Shown piece by piece: positions 1 through 8,896 of a DNA stretch of 64,000 bases. The position numbers and the translations under genes are program-made. The notes under the pieces were generated by a model. The model did no database searches and was not told where the DNA came from. It saw only the letters and a list, made by a program, of their open reading frames with translations. The stretch spans positions 134,560,112-134,624,111 of the forward strand of contig OZ024823.1 in assembly GCA_964016985.1 (NCBI GenBank). The letters run 5' to 3'. Every line of letters starts with the position of its first letter. Position 1 is the stretch's first letter. The stretch is from Anodontia alba (taxonomy: Eukaryota > Mollusca > Bivalvia > Lucinida > Lucinidae).

Positions 1-155
1 CACACTTTTCCCTGGCAGGCTTAGTTCTCTCAGCAGTTAACCAGTACCTGTGCACATACTTTTGCCAGTAACTGACAACTGCCATTCTTGAATCAGCGAA
101 AGGTGAGAATGACCAAAGAAATTATTTTTTTTATCAATCTTCAATTCTTCATGAA
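1..155 (-). mobile_element. SINE-1 fragment at window edge
   Basis: The segment matches the body of the full SINE-1 copy at 2092-2396: the blocks GGCAGGCTTAGT, GGTTAACCAGTA, CTGACAACTGCC and CTTGAATCAGCG occur in the same order. It is cut by the window start and lacks a tRNA-like head. The reverse complement is the sense orientation. No function beyond a retroposon remnant. Confidence 0.8.
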
Positions 156-271
156 AGTTGTATGGTCGAGCTTGTTTTGGAACTTGCAACCCTGGATCTG
201 CTTCAGATGCACTACAGACTGCATTATGAAGCCTTGCTTGTATCCCCGGTGATGTCATACTAAATAATAGT

Positions 272-423
272 TTTCTGAAGAAGCCAACTGATCTGGATCT
301 GCACTGTTTGTCATTCAGTATGTGATTATGAGTTTATATCAACAACCTGGATCAAGTAATCTGATTGGCTGAAAACTGGAAGTGGGCATGACATCTTAAT
401 TCATTCAGCATGACAAGGGTCAA
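272..423. mobile_element. MITE family A, half copy
   Basis: The right half of family A starts inside the central hairpin (CTGAAGAAGCCAACTGATC) and runs through TGATTGGCTGAAAA to the terminal TTCAGCATGACAAGGGT. The left half is missing, so it is a truncated, immobile copy. The 425-650 stretch after it holds nothing recognisable except a 60-bp family B-like piece near 655-715. Confidence 0.75.
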
Positions 424-719
424 CATATTCCTACTGCAACTTGCAGAGAAACAAGACAAGTATTTTATCATCTAGAGATATACAGCTATGCATAATATGG
501 GGAAGTGTTTGTTTTTTACAGCCTGCATAAATGCTGTTTTAGTTTTTGCTTACCTCTGGAATGACAAAAAATCTCTCTCTAAATGTCACAGACTTCTTAG
601 ATTATTTCAACCTACCATATTTATCCACAGATCCAGATGTGATGCTTTTTTCAACCAACAAGTATGGATACTTTTCTTATGCCTTGATGAAAATACATGC
701 TGTGGGTTCTCATTAAAAC

Positions 720-1379
720 AGTGTGGGGAATCCACATGACCAACTGACCAAGAACACGGAGTTTGTTACTATTTTTAGCTCCGCATAAGGTAGGATTTTT
801 TAGAATATCTCTATTCATACCAAATTGAATTTGTTCAAATAAAGGGCAGAGTACACAGAAAATCAGGCTCTTTCTAGTAGTGTAAGCGCTATTCTGCAAT
901 CTGGTCTAATTCTCAAGAACATTCGAAGAATGTTTTTGCTGTCAATCTGGGCCACTGGGACAATGTACATGAATTTTGACGAAAAACATTCTCCGAATGT
1001 CTCAAGAATCAGACCAGATTGCTTTTGTTTGTGTTGAAGTTTTACAGCCCAGTCAACTCAATGGGATCATGTCCAGCGTGGTCAGTTTACCTAACCACAT
1101 GTTTACTGGGCAGGCTTAGTCCCTAAGCGGTTAACCAGTATTGTGCACATTCTTTTGCCAGAAACTGACAACTGCCCTTCTTGTATCAGCGGAAGGGAGA
1201 GAATGACCGTAGAAAATATTTCCTGATCAATCTCAGACCAGATTGCAGAATAGCGCTTACACCACCAGAAAGAGCTTGATTTTCCACATACTCTGCGCTT
1301 TATTTGAACAAATTCCATCAGGTATAAATCAAGATATTCTAAAAGAAACCTAACTGATGTGGCGCTAAAATAGTAACAA
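720..1379. mobile_element. MITE family C copy 1, interrupted by a SINE
   Basis: This inverted-repeat element has arms reading GTTACTATTTTTAGCTCCGC, GAATATCTC and TTTGTTCAAATAAAG, mirrored on the right side up to 1379. A second copy lies at 4689-5157. Here the right arm is split by a SINE-1 insertion at 1023-1232 with a 14-bp target duplication. No coding potential. Confidence 0.85.
1023..1232 (-). mobile_element. SINE-1, 5'-truncated, with 14-bp TSD
   Basis: The SINE-1 body lacks the tRNA-like head. It is flanked by exact copies of TCAGACCAGATTGC at 1009-1022 and 1233-1246, which fixes both borders. It sits inside a family C MITE. Removing it restores the continuous inverted-repeat arm, so this insertion is younger than the MITE. 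Confidence 0.92.
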
Positions 1380-1383
1380 CCTC

Positions 1384-1571
1384 TTAACCCTTATCCTGCT
1401 GAATAAAGTAAATTGCCATGCCCTGTAACTTCTAATTTTCAGCCAATCAGATTACTTGATCCGGATTGTTGCTATAAATTCACATAATTAATGACAAATG
1501 GTGCAGATTCAGTTCAGAAGCCAACTGATCTGGATCTACACTATATCGAGGTTCAGCATGACAAGGGTTAA
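1384..1571. mobile_element. MITE family A, TTAA-flanked
   Basis: It is bounded by TTAA at 1384-1387 and 1568-1571, with ends TTAACCCTTATCCTGCTGAA and its approximate complement. The inner part has AGCCAATCAGATTACTTGATC and the remains of the central hairpin. TTAA ends suggest mobilisation by a piggyBac-type transposase (inference). Part of the hairpin is deleted. Confidence 0.85.
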
Positions 1572-1639
1572 AAACCTAGTTTGTTCAGCAAGATTACAAA
1601 AATCTTGCTACTGACAAAAATATGTGACATTTTATATCA

Positions 1640-2035
1640 TCGTTATGATGTAAGCTGTAAGGAGTGATATTCTGCGCTAATTTGGAAGTTATTCACGATA
1701 TTTGTGCCTATTCTTGTACCAGCACCCCCACCTTACTGTACCTCAGCCTTTTCCTCATTTTGCCAAAGAAGTTTAATCTAAACTCATTTTTAACACTTAT
1801 CATTACATCTGTACTAATTTTCTTATTTCCAGAAAATAAACCTATTTCACCACTAAAATGGACATTAAAAATTGGCTCCAAATTGGAATTTCACCAGCTG
1901 CCATCATTTCGAATTGGTAAAAAATCCATTTTTCCATTGGAAATACCAATATTATTAGCCATATCATGTAATATAAATTATCATAAGAGGAAAAAACCAC
2001 CATATCAAGCAACTGAATTGTGAGCTAACATCAGC
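1640..2035. repeat. Interspersed repeat related to the 15.4-16.0 kb unit
   Basis: The stretch shares the motifs TTCTTGTACCAGCACC, ATTTCCAGAAAATAAAC and CACCACTAAAATGG with the internal tandem unit of the hAT-like element at 14855-16532. An open frame of 119 codons across it has no recognisable protein character and follows the repeat. It is therefore treated as non-coding repeat. Confidence 0.5.
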
Positions 2036-2091
2036 ATTAGACATTGCACACATGGGCAAACAGGGTTCAACTTTAAGTGCTCCAAGAGAAC

Positions 2092-2396
2092 ATTTGTTTG
2101 TGTTGAGGTTTTACGGCCCAGTCAACCCAATGGGCTCATGTCAAGCGTGGTCAGTTTACCTAACCACACGTTTACTGGGCAGGCTTAGTCCTCTAAGCGG
2201 TTAACCAGTATTGTGCACATTCTTTCGCCAGAAACTGACAACTGCCCTTCTTGAATCAGCGGAAGGGAGAGAATGACCGTAGAAAATATTTCATGATCAA
2301 TCTCCACGAAAGAATGTTGCCGACCTCGGCGGGGGTTGAACCCGCGACCTCCTGGTCTCCAGTCAGACGGCGCATCCAACTGAGCCACCGAGGCCG
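2092..2396 (-). mobile_element. SINE-1, full length with tRNA-like head and 13-bp TSD
   Basis: The head on the minus strand has a box A-like TGGCTCAGTTGG (2376-2387) and a box B-like GGGTTCAACCCCC (2331-2343), spaced as in a tRNA, so it would be transcribed by RNA polymerase III. The body follows toward lower coordinates. Target duplications GCTCCAAGAGAAC lie at 2079-2091 and 2397-2409. It is the reference copy for the other SINE-1 entries. It is not a functional tRNA: no acceptor stem pairing, and a long fused body. The partner LINE supplying reverse transcriptase is not identified. Confidence 0.93.
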
Positions 2397-2492
2397 GCTC
2401 CAAGAGAACGTACCATGATGCAAATAGCAATGAGAGAGGGTATGTTCCAGCTCATAATAAGATGGAATCTGCAGGATAAGGGCTAAGACTCA

Positions 2493-2736
2493 GGGCCCAG
2501 TTGTTCAAAGATAATGACATCGTTAGTTAACGATTCGTTAAAATTTACATCGAGCAATATGCAAATATGCTGAAATTTTTTGCTGAAAAAATGTGAGTAG
2601 CTTTTGCAGTGCAAAAGCTACTCACATTTTTTCAGCAAAAAATATCAGAATATTGTGTCTTGAATCTGCTAAAACAGTTAACGAAATGACCCTTAATGAG
2701 CTCGTTAAGCTAACGACACTTTGAACAACTGGGCCC
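2493..2736. mobile_element. MITE family D (GGGCCCAGTTGTTCAAA ends), copy 1
   Basis: Terminal inverted repeats GGGCCCAGTTGTTCAAA and TTTGAACAACTGGGCCC are followed by GTTAGTTAACGA-type repeats and a perfect central hairpin (GTGAGTAGCTTTTGCA and its complement, about 2592-2628). Copies are at 4353-4585 and 46781-47027. Termini of this kind occur in hAT-like non-autonomous elements, but the superfamily is not proven. Confidence 0.85.
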
Positions 2737-2752
2737 AGAATGGTAAATTGAC

Positions 2753-2812
2753 TGAGTTGAGTTTTTACGTCCCAGACAACCCATTAGGTTCATGTTGAAT
2801 TGGTTATTGACC
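2753..2812 (-). mobile_element. SINE-1 3'-tail fragment
   Basis: About 60 bp match the SINE-1 tail (GTTGAG-TTTTACG-CCCAG-CAACCCATTAGGTTCATGTTGA). Nothing recognisable follows up to the LINE at 3070. Confidence 0.65.
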
Positions 2813-3069
2813 AGTGCAGGAATCGAGCCGGTCTCTTAATATAGTTTTGAATTTTTATATATGGTAGACTATTCGATTAGTTCACTAAGGACTTTTTATA
2901 TTTGACGGGATCGTCGGTTTGTGACAATCCCAGCAAATATAAAAAAATCTTATAATAAACTGCGTTATAAACAGATTAATGTCTATTTTATTTTCATTTC
3001 AATCAATAAATTTCATAGAGCTTAATAAAAGCAAACATTAAAGAATCACATTGTTTTTCTTTTTTTACC

Positions 3070-4020
3070 TGAGAAAAAAGGACTGAGAGTAAATGCAGGA
3101 AAGACAAAGATCACGAGCTGCGGTATGGGACTGGACCTCCTGTAGAGTTCAGGTGAGTTTCCATGTGCTGTCTGTTGCACTGGAATGGGCAGCAACAGCA
3201 TCTTCTGCAATGGCTGCAAGCACTGGGTGCACAAGAAATGCAGTGGGCTCAAGCGCTTGAAAAAGGACCCTGACTACAGGTGTACACGGTGACAGGGAAC
3301 TGCACGCCCCTTGGATGGCAGACCACAGAAGGAAGACCAGGTTGGACCTGACAAGCTTGAGGTGGTAGCTTCCTTTTGCTACCTAGGAGACATGCTGTCA
3401 GCAGCAGGTGGCTGTGAACTTTCAACCACAACACATGTGAAAACCGCCTGGAAGAAGTTCAAGGATCTGCTGCCAGTCCTCTCTTCACGCCACCTCTCTT
3501 TCAAAACACGTGGCCATGTGTACAGCTCTTGTGTACGGAGTGCAATGCTCCATGCCAGCGAGACTTGGTCATTGACAAAGCCGAACCTCCAACGCCTGCA
3601 GCGAAATGACAAGGCAATGATCAGACAGATCTGCAATGTCAGGCTGCAAGACATTGTCACCACCAGGTCCGATACTACTTGTGCGCCTTGGCATTGAGGA
3701 TCTGGACCTCATTCTGAAGGAGAAAAGACTCCGATGGTATGGACATGTGGAACGCTCCAGTGGTGCAATCAAGACAGCCTTTGACATACAGGTTGATGGA
3801 AAGCGTGGGCCTGGGAGGCCTAAAATGACATGGAAGCAGCTGACAGAGAAGGATTGCAGAGAGTGGAAGCTCTCGGCTATCAACCCTCATGATAGACGTA
3901 CCTGGAGATCAGATCTGCCATGCGTGCAGCAAGCCATTTATCTGGAAGGGGGCCCACTGATGTGGATGTTGCCCCTGTACCTGCACGTTAATCAAAAATC
4001 CGATTATGATGATATGATGA
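3070..4020 (+). pseudogene. LINE copy 1: 3' end of a non-LTR reverse transcriptase ORF with PHD-like finger
   Basis: A 5'-truncated copy begins just after the catalytic palm, at the motif GLRVNAGKTKI. In one frame follow a PHD-like zinc finger (3164-3292; C-x2-C-x10-C-x2-C-x4-H-x2-C-x13-C), then SFCYLGDMLSAAGGCE, SSCVRSAMLHASETWSLTK and NLQRLQRNDKAMIRQICNV. After a frameshift near 3670-3690 come LGIEDLDLILKEKRLRWYGH, GKRGPGRPKMTWKQL and DPHD-like residues to the C-terminus. A TAG (near 3143) and a TGA (3290, replacing the last zinc-binding Cys) interrupt it. The 3' tail carries GATGAT-type triplets. In an intact element this protein would prime cDNA synthesis on nicked DNA. The copy is dead. 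Clade not assigned. Confidence 0.9.
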
Positions 4021-4142
4021 CCTGTTACATTGAAAATTTATTAAACTTTAAGTATACCCCGGGAGTTGTCCCATGTCTCTATGTAAATATAAACAAAATT
4101 TGCGCCAGTACTTAGACGTTTATGCCTAAATATTTTGTCTTG

Positions 4143-4240
4143 GTATACCTAACCACTTTTACTGGGCAGACTTAGTCCTCGAACAATCAACAAGTACTTG
4201 TGCACCTTCTTTTGCAAAAAACCGACAACTGCCCAAAGGA
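4143..4240 (-). mobile_element. SINE-1 fragment
   Basis: Matches the SINE-1 middle: TACCTAACCAC, ACTGGGCAGACTTAGTCCTC and CGACAACTGCCC. Ends are not defined by duplications. 4241-4352 shows nothing further. Confidence 0.7.
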
Positions 4241-4352
4241 ATGGTAAAACCACTGTTCTAGGCGAGAAGCAAGGCTATCTCCTGTATTTCCCCAAAATAT
4301 TTGGACAGACAGGCCTTGGCAAACAGCACTAGATCAGACACCACAGAATGCT

Positions 4353-4585
4353 GGGCCCAGTTGTTCAAAACGTCGTTAGCTTAACGAGCTCGTTAAGGGT
4401 AATTTCGTTAACTGTTTTAGCGGATTCAGTATACAATATTCTGATATTTTTTGCTGAAAAAATGTGCACTGCAAAAGCTACTCACATTTTTTCAGCAAAA
4501 AATTTCAGAATATTTGCGTATCACTCGAAGTAAATTTTAACGAATCGTTAACTAACGACATCGTTAGCTTTGAACAACTGGGCCC
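4353..4585. mobile_element. MITE family D, copy 2
   Basis: It is opened by GGGCCCAGTTGTTCAAA and closed by TTTGAACAACTGGGCCC (right end near 4585). The same GTTAACGA/TCGTTAAG inner repeats and the GCAAAAGCTACTCACATTTT arm occur. One arm has lost a few bases relative to copy 1. Confidence 0.85.
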
Positions 4586-4688
4586 TGGTCTGAACAGGGT
4601 TTAGACTGTTTACCATTCTTCAGCATTTTTTGACACATCAACAGGTAGTAATATGGAGGCATTCAATTTTTTGGACAAGTATGGTAAC

Positions 4689-5157
4689 AATGTGGGTATC
4701 CACGTGACCTAATGACTAAGTGCACAGAGTTTGTTACTATTTTTAGCTCCGCATCAGGTAAGATTTTTTAGAATATCTCGATTTATACCTGATGGAATTT
4801 GTTCAAATAAAGCACAGGATATGCGGAAAATCAAGCTCTTTCTGGTGGTGTATGGGCTATTCAGCAATCTGGTCTGATTCTCAAGAACATTGTTTTTCGT
4901 CAAAATTCATGTACATTGTCCCGGTAGCCCAGATTGACAGTAAAAACATTCTTCAAATGTTCTTGAGAATTAGACCAGATCACAGAATAGCGCTTACACC
5001 ATCAGAAAGAGCTTGATTTTCCACGTACTCTGCGCTTCATTTGAACAAATTCCATTTGGTATGAATAGAGATATTCTAAAAAATCCTACCTTAAGCGGAG
5101 CTAAAAATAGTAACACTCCATGTACCTAGTCATTTGGTCACATTGATTCCCCACACT
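4689..5157. mobile_element. MITE family C copy 2, uninterrupted
   Basis: About 470 bp with long arms: GTTACTATTTTTAGCTCCGC near the left and GGAGCTAAAAATAGTAACA near the right. In the centre, TCAAGAACATTGTTTTTCGTC faces its complement around TTGTCCCGGTAGCCC. It shows what copy 1 looked like before the SINE entered. A 74-codon open frame across it follows the repeat and is not a gene. Confidence 0.88.
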
Positions 5158-5159
5158 GG

Positions 5160-5576
5160 GTAAGATCTGGAGACCCTCAAAACAGTAAATGGTAAACAGT
5201 GCAACCCCAGATCAGACGCCGCATAATACGGCATCTTATCAGGGTCTTCACTGTTTGCATTCACTGCAGGAATTTCTATATATATATATATACAGTAATA
5301 ATAAAACTAACCAGACACACTGCTATTGGAAATAGACCGGTCCAAAGAGTAGTGGTAGAACAGTCCACTCCCAGTAAATGGGTTAAGGTAAATATGGTAA
5401 CCACCAAAGCTGCTAATATTGATTTTATCAGTACTAATGATGTAGAAGTATTGAAAGAAACATTGGCAGAGAAGAAGAAATCACCTCTCAAGTTTAAACT
5501 GACAGTGACAGACAAGCTTGATTACCTCCTAGAGATAACTACAGTTTATTTTCCTTATTATACTTGATCTTATCAA
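5160..5576. other. Mixed segment: family G core fragment plus unassigned open frame
   Basis: 5195-5272 resembles the family G hairpin core (CAGATCAGACGCCGCATAA, GGGTCTTCACTGTTTGC), followed by a short (TA)n. From 5393 to 5569 the plus strand has an open frame with lysine-rich, protein-like composition (around EVLKETLAEKKKSPLKF). There is no recognised domain and no clear splice sites. It is listed as undecided rather than as a gene. Confidence 0.4.
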
Positions 5577-5756
5577 CATAGCTCTAGATAAGAGGGGGTA
5601 TAAGGTTGGTATTTTTCTTATTTTGCCACTAAAACATATGTTGTGGGTACTCATTAGAGATACCTCACCTTGGCACCTCTAATGAGTACCCACAACATAT
5701 GTTTTGGTGGAAAAATAAGAAAAATACGTGGCTAGCCCATTTTATCTAGAGCTATG
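5577..5756. mobile_element. MITE family B, copy near 5.6 kb
   Basis: Ends are CATAGCTCTAGATAAGAGGG and TTATCTAGAGCTATG. The arms carry TATTTTTCTTATTT and ACATATGTTGTGGGTACTC, meeting at a short hairpin (AGAGATACCTCACC against GGCACCTCT). It belongs to the most numerous MITE family in the window. Confidence 0.9.
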
Positions 5757-5929
5757 ATCTTTCCACCTCACCATACAACTTCCATCATTCATACTATATT
5801 AAAGAAGATCAATGAACAATGTACAAAATCACGAAATACCTACCTATTTTGCTGTGTACTACAAGTGTCTGCTGTGTATACAACGCACTGAACCTAAATA
5901 CCCAGCCATTCCTAGAAAACCCTATTTAC

Positions 5930-7127
5930 CCCTGCAAAACTTTGTTCTTAATTAAAGAACAGTTCTTGAACTTTTCTGGAACATTAAAAACAGTTCCTAA
6001 ACTGTTCATTTGCTGTGTTACAGAACAAATGTTCTTGAAGAGTTCCAGAATATGTACGAGTACTAATGAAGAACATTTTAAAAATTTTAAAATGTCTGGA
6101 AAGTTTCTTTAAAAGAAGTGCAAGAACAAATACAGAACAGTTCCAGAACTTTCAGTTTTAACTGTTCTTGAATCCTTTTTAGTGCAAATGAAGAAATTTT
6201 AAGAAAGTTTTAATCAGAACAAATGTTCTTGGACTGTTCTTAAAGCCTTTCAAGAACAAAAGAAGAATGTGTTAAGAATACTTTTATCAAAACAAATGTT
6301 CTTAAACAGTACTTGAATTCTTTCAAGAACAAAGGAAGGACATGTTAAGACCACCTTTTCTTAAACTGCACATGACTCTTTTCAAAAAAAAAGGAAGAAC
6401 ATGTTAGGAACACTTTAATCAGAACAAAAGGTTCTTAAACTGTTCTGAAATCCTTTTTAGGACAAATTATGAACATTTTAAAAATGCATGCAGGATGTCA
6501 TATGACCACTATGGCATGCTGGGAGCTTTCTTTCAAGGCTGTTTTGCAGGACAGATCAGACATCACAAAGAAGTCTCTTAGTTTAGCTGTTTCACAGTTC
6601 TTGTAAGTACAATTAGTGTTAGACAGCAGAATAATATGCAAAATTAAAAAATGTAATGTATTCAAACTGTTAAATAACCTAGGTTCATCTACTCTTTCTC
6701 TGTTGTTAAAACATGTATACCCCACCCACTTAAGAATAAAAGAAATGTAATTTGTCTTCAGAATATGTTGTGATGGGCTGTGAAACAAACTTTTCCAAAA
6801 CAATGTTTTGGCAAATCACCAAATGGGGATAGGGGTTTGGTGATCTTAAATTTGTTTGAATTTAAGAACACTGACAGATAGCTCTGTCATTGAAAAAGAG
6901 GGGAAAAATTCATCACCTTCCTCTATTCCATAAATTTTCAAGAACAGTTCTTGAATGAACAGTTCTGGAACTGTGCAAGATTGGTTCTAGAACAGTGCAA
7001 GAATATTTCAAGAACAGTTTATGACCTGTTCAAGAATAGGAGTTCTTGGGTTTGAGAACAGGTCAAGAACAGGCACTCTTTAGTTCATTTACAGTCTGAG
7101 AACTGTTCTTGAGTTCTTGAACTGTTC
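5930..7127. repeat. Degenerate GTTCTTGAAC-rich repeat, copy 1 (left part)
   Basis: The motifs GTTCTTGAAC, CAAGAACA and TTAAGAACA recur irregularly at 5930-6480 and 6935-7127. Between them is a less repetitive block (6490-6930) that is also present at 19608-19830. The repeat continues at 7425-7605 after a retroposon insertion. Copy 2 is at 19608-20212. No coding capacity is seen; a 101-codon minus-strand frame in the block is not protein-like. Confidence 0.75.
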
Positions 7128-7424
7128 AGGGGTGGTTGGGTGAGGCTAAGGTGTCATGTATCTTGCATCACCAGGGCGTCCAACTGATATTGGCTTACAG
7201 TTGGGCAAGGCCTGCTGTCCTTGCAGCAGGTATGGGTAGAGGAAAAATGTTTTTATTTCTTCTGTGTCTTCACTTTCATTCATGTTCCTCTTTCTCCCCT
7301 ATCCCTATCTTTCATCTCCTCTACTATCTCTTCTATATCTCTTCTCCCTTTCTCTGGGAGACAACACAAAATGACCCACAAGGGCTGACATGTCATTAAA
7401 CCCCAACACAATCAATCAATCAAT
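7128..7424 (+). mobile_element. Retroposon with (ATCA)n tail and 12-bp TSD
   Basis: A 297-bp insertion sits within the GTTCTTGAAC repeat, flanked by CTTGAACTGTTC at 7116-7127 and 7425-7436. It ends GACATGTCATTAAACCCC then AACACAATCAATCAATCAAT. The homologous repeat at 20010-20035 lacks it and shows one copy of the target, an empty site. A truncated relative sits at 36432-36545. The tail and TSD show target-primed insertion; whether it is a SINE or a short LINE end is unresolved. Confidence 0.88.
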
Positions 7425-7605
7425 CTTGAACTGTTCTAGAACTTTTTTCAAGACCAATGCAGAACAAATTGTTCCTAAAATGTGTCCAATTTAACATTTC
7501 TTAAACTGAGCTTGAAATGTTCATGAACATTTTAAGAACAAGTACAGTTTAAGAACTTAATGCTTGAAAAAAACATGAATTTTTCTTGAACTGTTCTTAA
7601 AATTT
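7425..7605. repeat. Degenerate GTTCTTGAAC-rich repeat, copy 1 (right part)
   Basis: Continuation of the repeat after the retroposon. It matches 20022-20205 (TAGAACTTTTTTCAAGA, AACAAATTGTTCCTAAAA, TTAACATTTCTTAA). Confidence 0.8.
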
Positions 7606-8080
7606 TCACATGGGTAGGGGATAAACGTCATCACAGATGTAACCCATAACTGGGGAGGGTTATTTAAGGCCAGCACTTTTGTGTAGCATTTTGTAGCAAC
7701 TTGGCCATCTTGCACAACAATCCATTTCAAGAAAGCACTTTACAAAATGGCCATTATCTTGGTCCCCATGTTTAAATAATCATAAATTGTATATTTTCTG
7801 ATTTGAACTTCTATTTACCACAACACAAACGCATTTCATTGTCCTTGGTGATCAAAGTGTTGAAAAACACTCCATCCAACATTTTAAAGCCTACTGTCAC
7901 CTGTATTCTCATCATTTTGTTCCATCTTGCTCCTAATGCAACAGTCCACTCCAAAAGAGCTTTATGCAAAGCAGCTCAGAATAATGCCATGTAGTATTAG
8001 CACCTTTTAGCAGCACACATTTCATATCCATTTGCCACAAAGTGCTCTATTGCTATAAGCCTTATGCAAGTCTCCCCTGG
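7606..8080. other. Unassigned, no gene seen
   Basis: AT-rich sequence without recognisable repeat ends or coding features. A 63-codon plus-strand frame at 7803-7994 has no protein-like motif. It may be the more decayed upstream part of the LINE remnant that follows. Confidence 0.35.
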
Positions 8081-8780
8081 ATGTACTAACTTCTCATCTA
8101 GATGGAGTTTTCTGCAGGGGGAAAACATCCTACTATATGAAAGGAAATGTAATTTATGTCCAAAAAATGATATTGGGGAAGAATTTCGTTACTTTTTGCA
8201 TGTGATTACTTTCATTTAAAACGGAAACAGTTTTTGAATTCTTACTTCTACAAAAAACCCAATGTTATGATGCTCAAAGACTGCTTTTCTACCAAAGATA
8301 CTCAAACATTTATCAATTTGGCTAAGTATGTTGACATTATTATGAAGAAGTTTTCAGCTGTGAATTAGGTTATATATATGTATATGGTTTAGTGAGGGGT
8401 GGGGTGAGAGGTGAAAGTGAGCCAATTTGCATGAGGTAGTGGTTTGTCTCCTGATTTGTTCATGGTAGATAGTTAACCTCCTGGTGAACGAGTGTGAAGC
8501 TGGTGGAGGGGATAGCTAGGATATTGTGTGTGAATTGTTTTTTTTCCTACTTACTTATTGTGTGTACATGTATATATGTACCTACACACATTTATTATGT
8601 GTGTATGTATGTATGTGGACAGTACGTAATGTGTACAATATTCGTTTGTAAACTTTGTCACTTGCTTTGTACATTATGTAGTTTGATTTTGTTTTGTTTA
8701 TTTTTTTTGTTCTTTTATTTCTTCTCTTACACCTCCTGCGTGTGGCCTGAGAAGGAGATTAATAAAGTTCTGTTCTGTTA
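8081..8780 (+). pseudogene. Decayed 3' end of a second LINE type
   Basis: Short in-register peptide blocks remain. Around 8137 is YERKCNLCPKNDIGEEFRYF, a Cys-x2-Cys start of the C-terminal zinc-binding motif usual in non-LTR polyproteins. Around 8270-8368 is LKDCFSTKDTQTFINLAKYV then DIIMKKFSAVN and a stop. Frames are broken between them. About 400 bp downstream comes a UTR with AATAAAGTTCTGTTCTGTT, a tail common in LINEs of marine invertebrates (recollection, not searched). It differs from LINE copies 1-3. Non-functional. Confidence 0.7.
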
Positions 8781-8896
8781 ATACAACACATCAACAATTA
8801 CTGCAGCAATATTCATTTTGCAAAAATATATGTATTCCACAAGTATTTAACTCCATTACACCAAATTTTGTATTTGAAATTTTCTTAGAGAATTAT

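Noticed and set aside
2317..2394. True tRNA gene on the minus strand
   Set aside because: A and B boxes are present, but there is no complete cloverleaf with a matched acceptor stem. The sequence continues into a SINE body with target-site duplications. The same applies to the heads near 40.98, 45.57, 51.99 and 53.70 kb.
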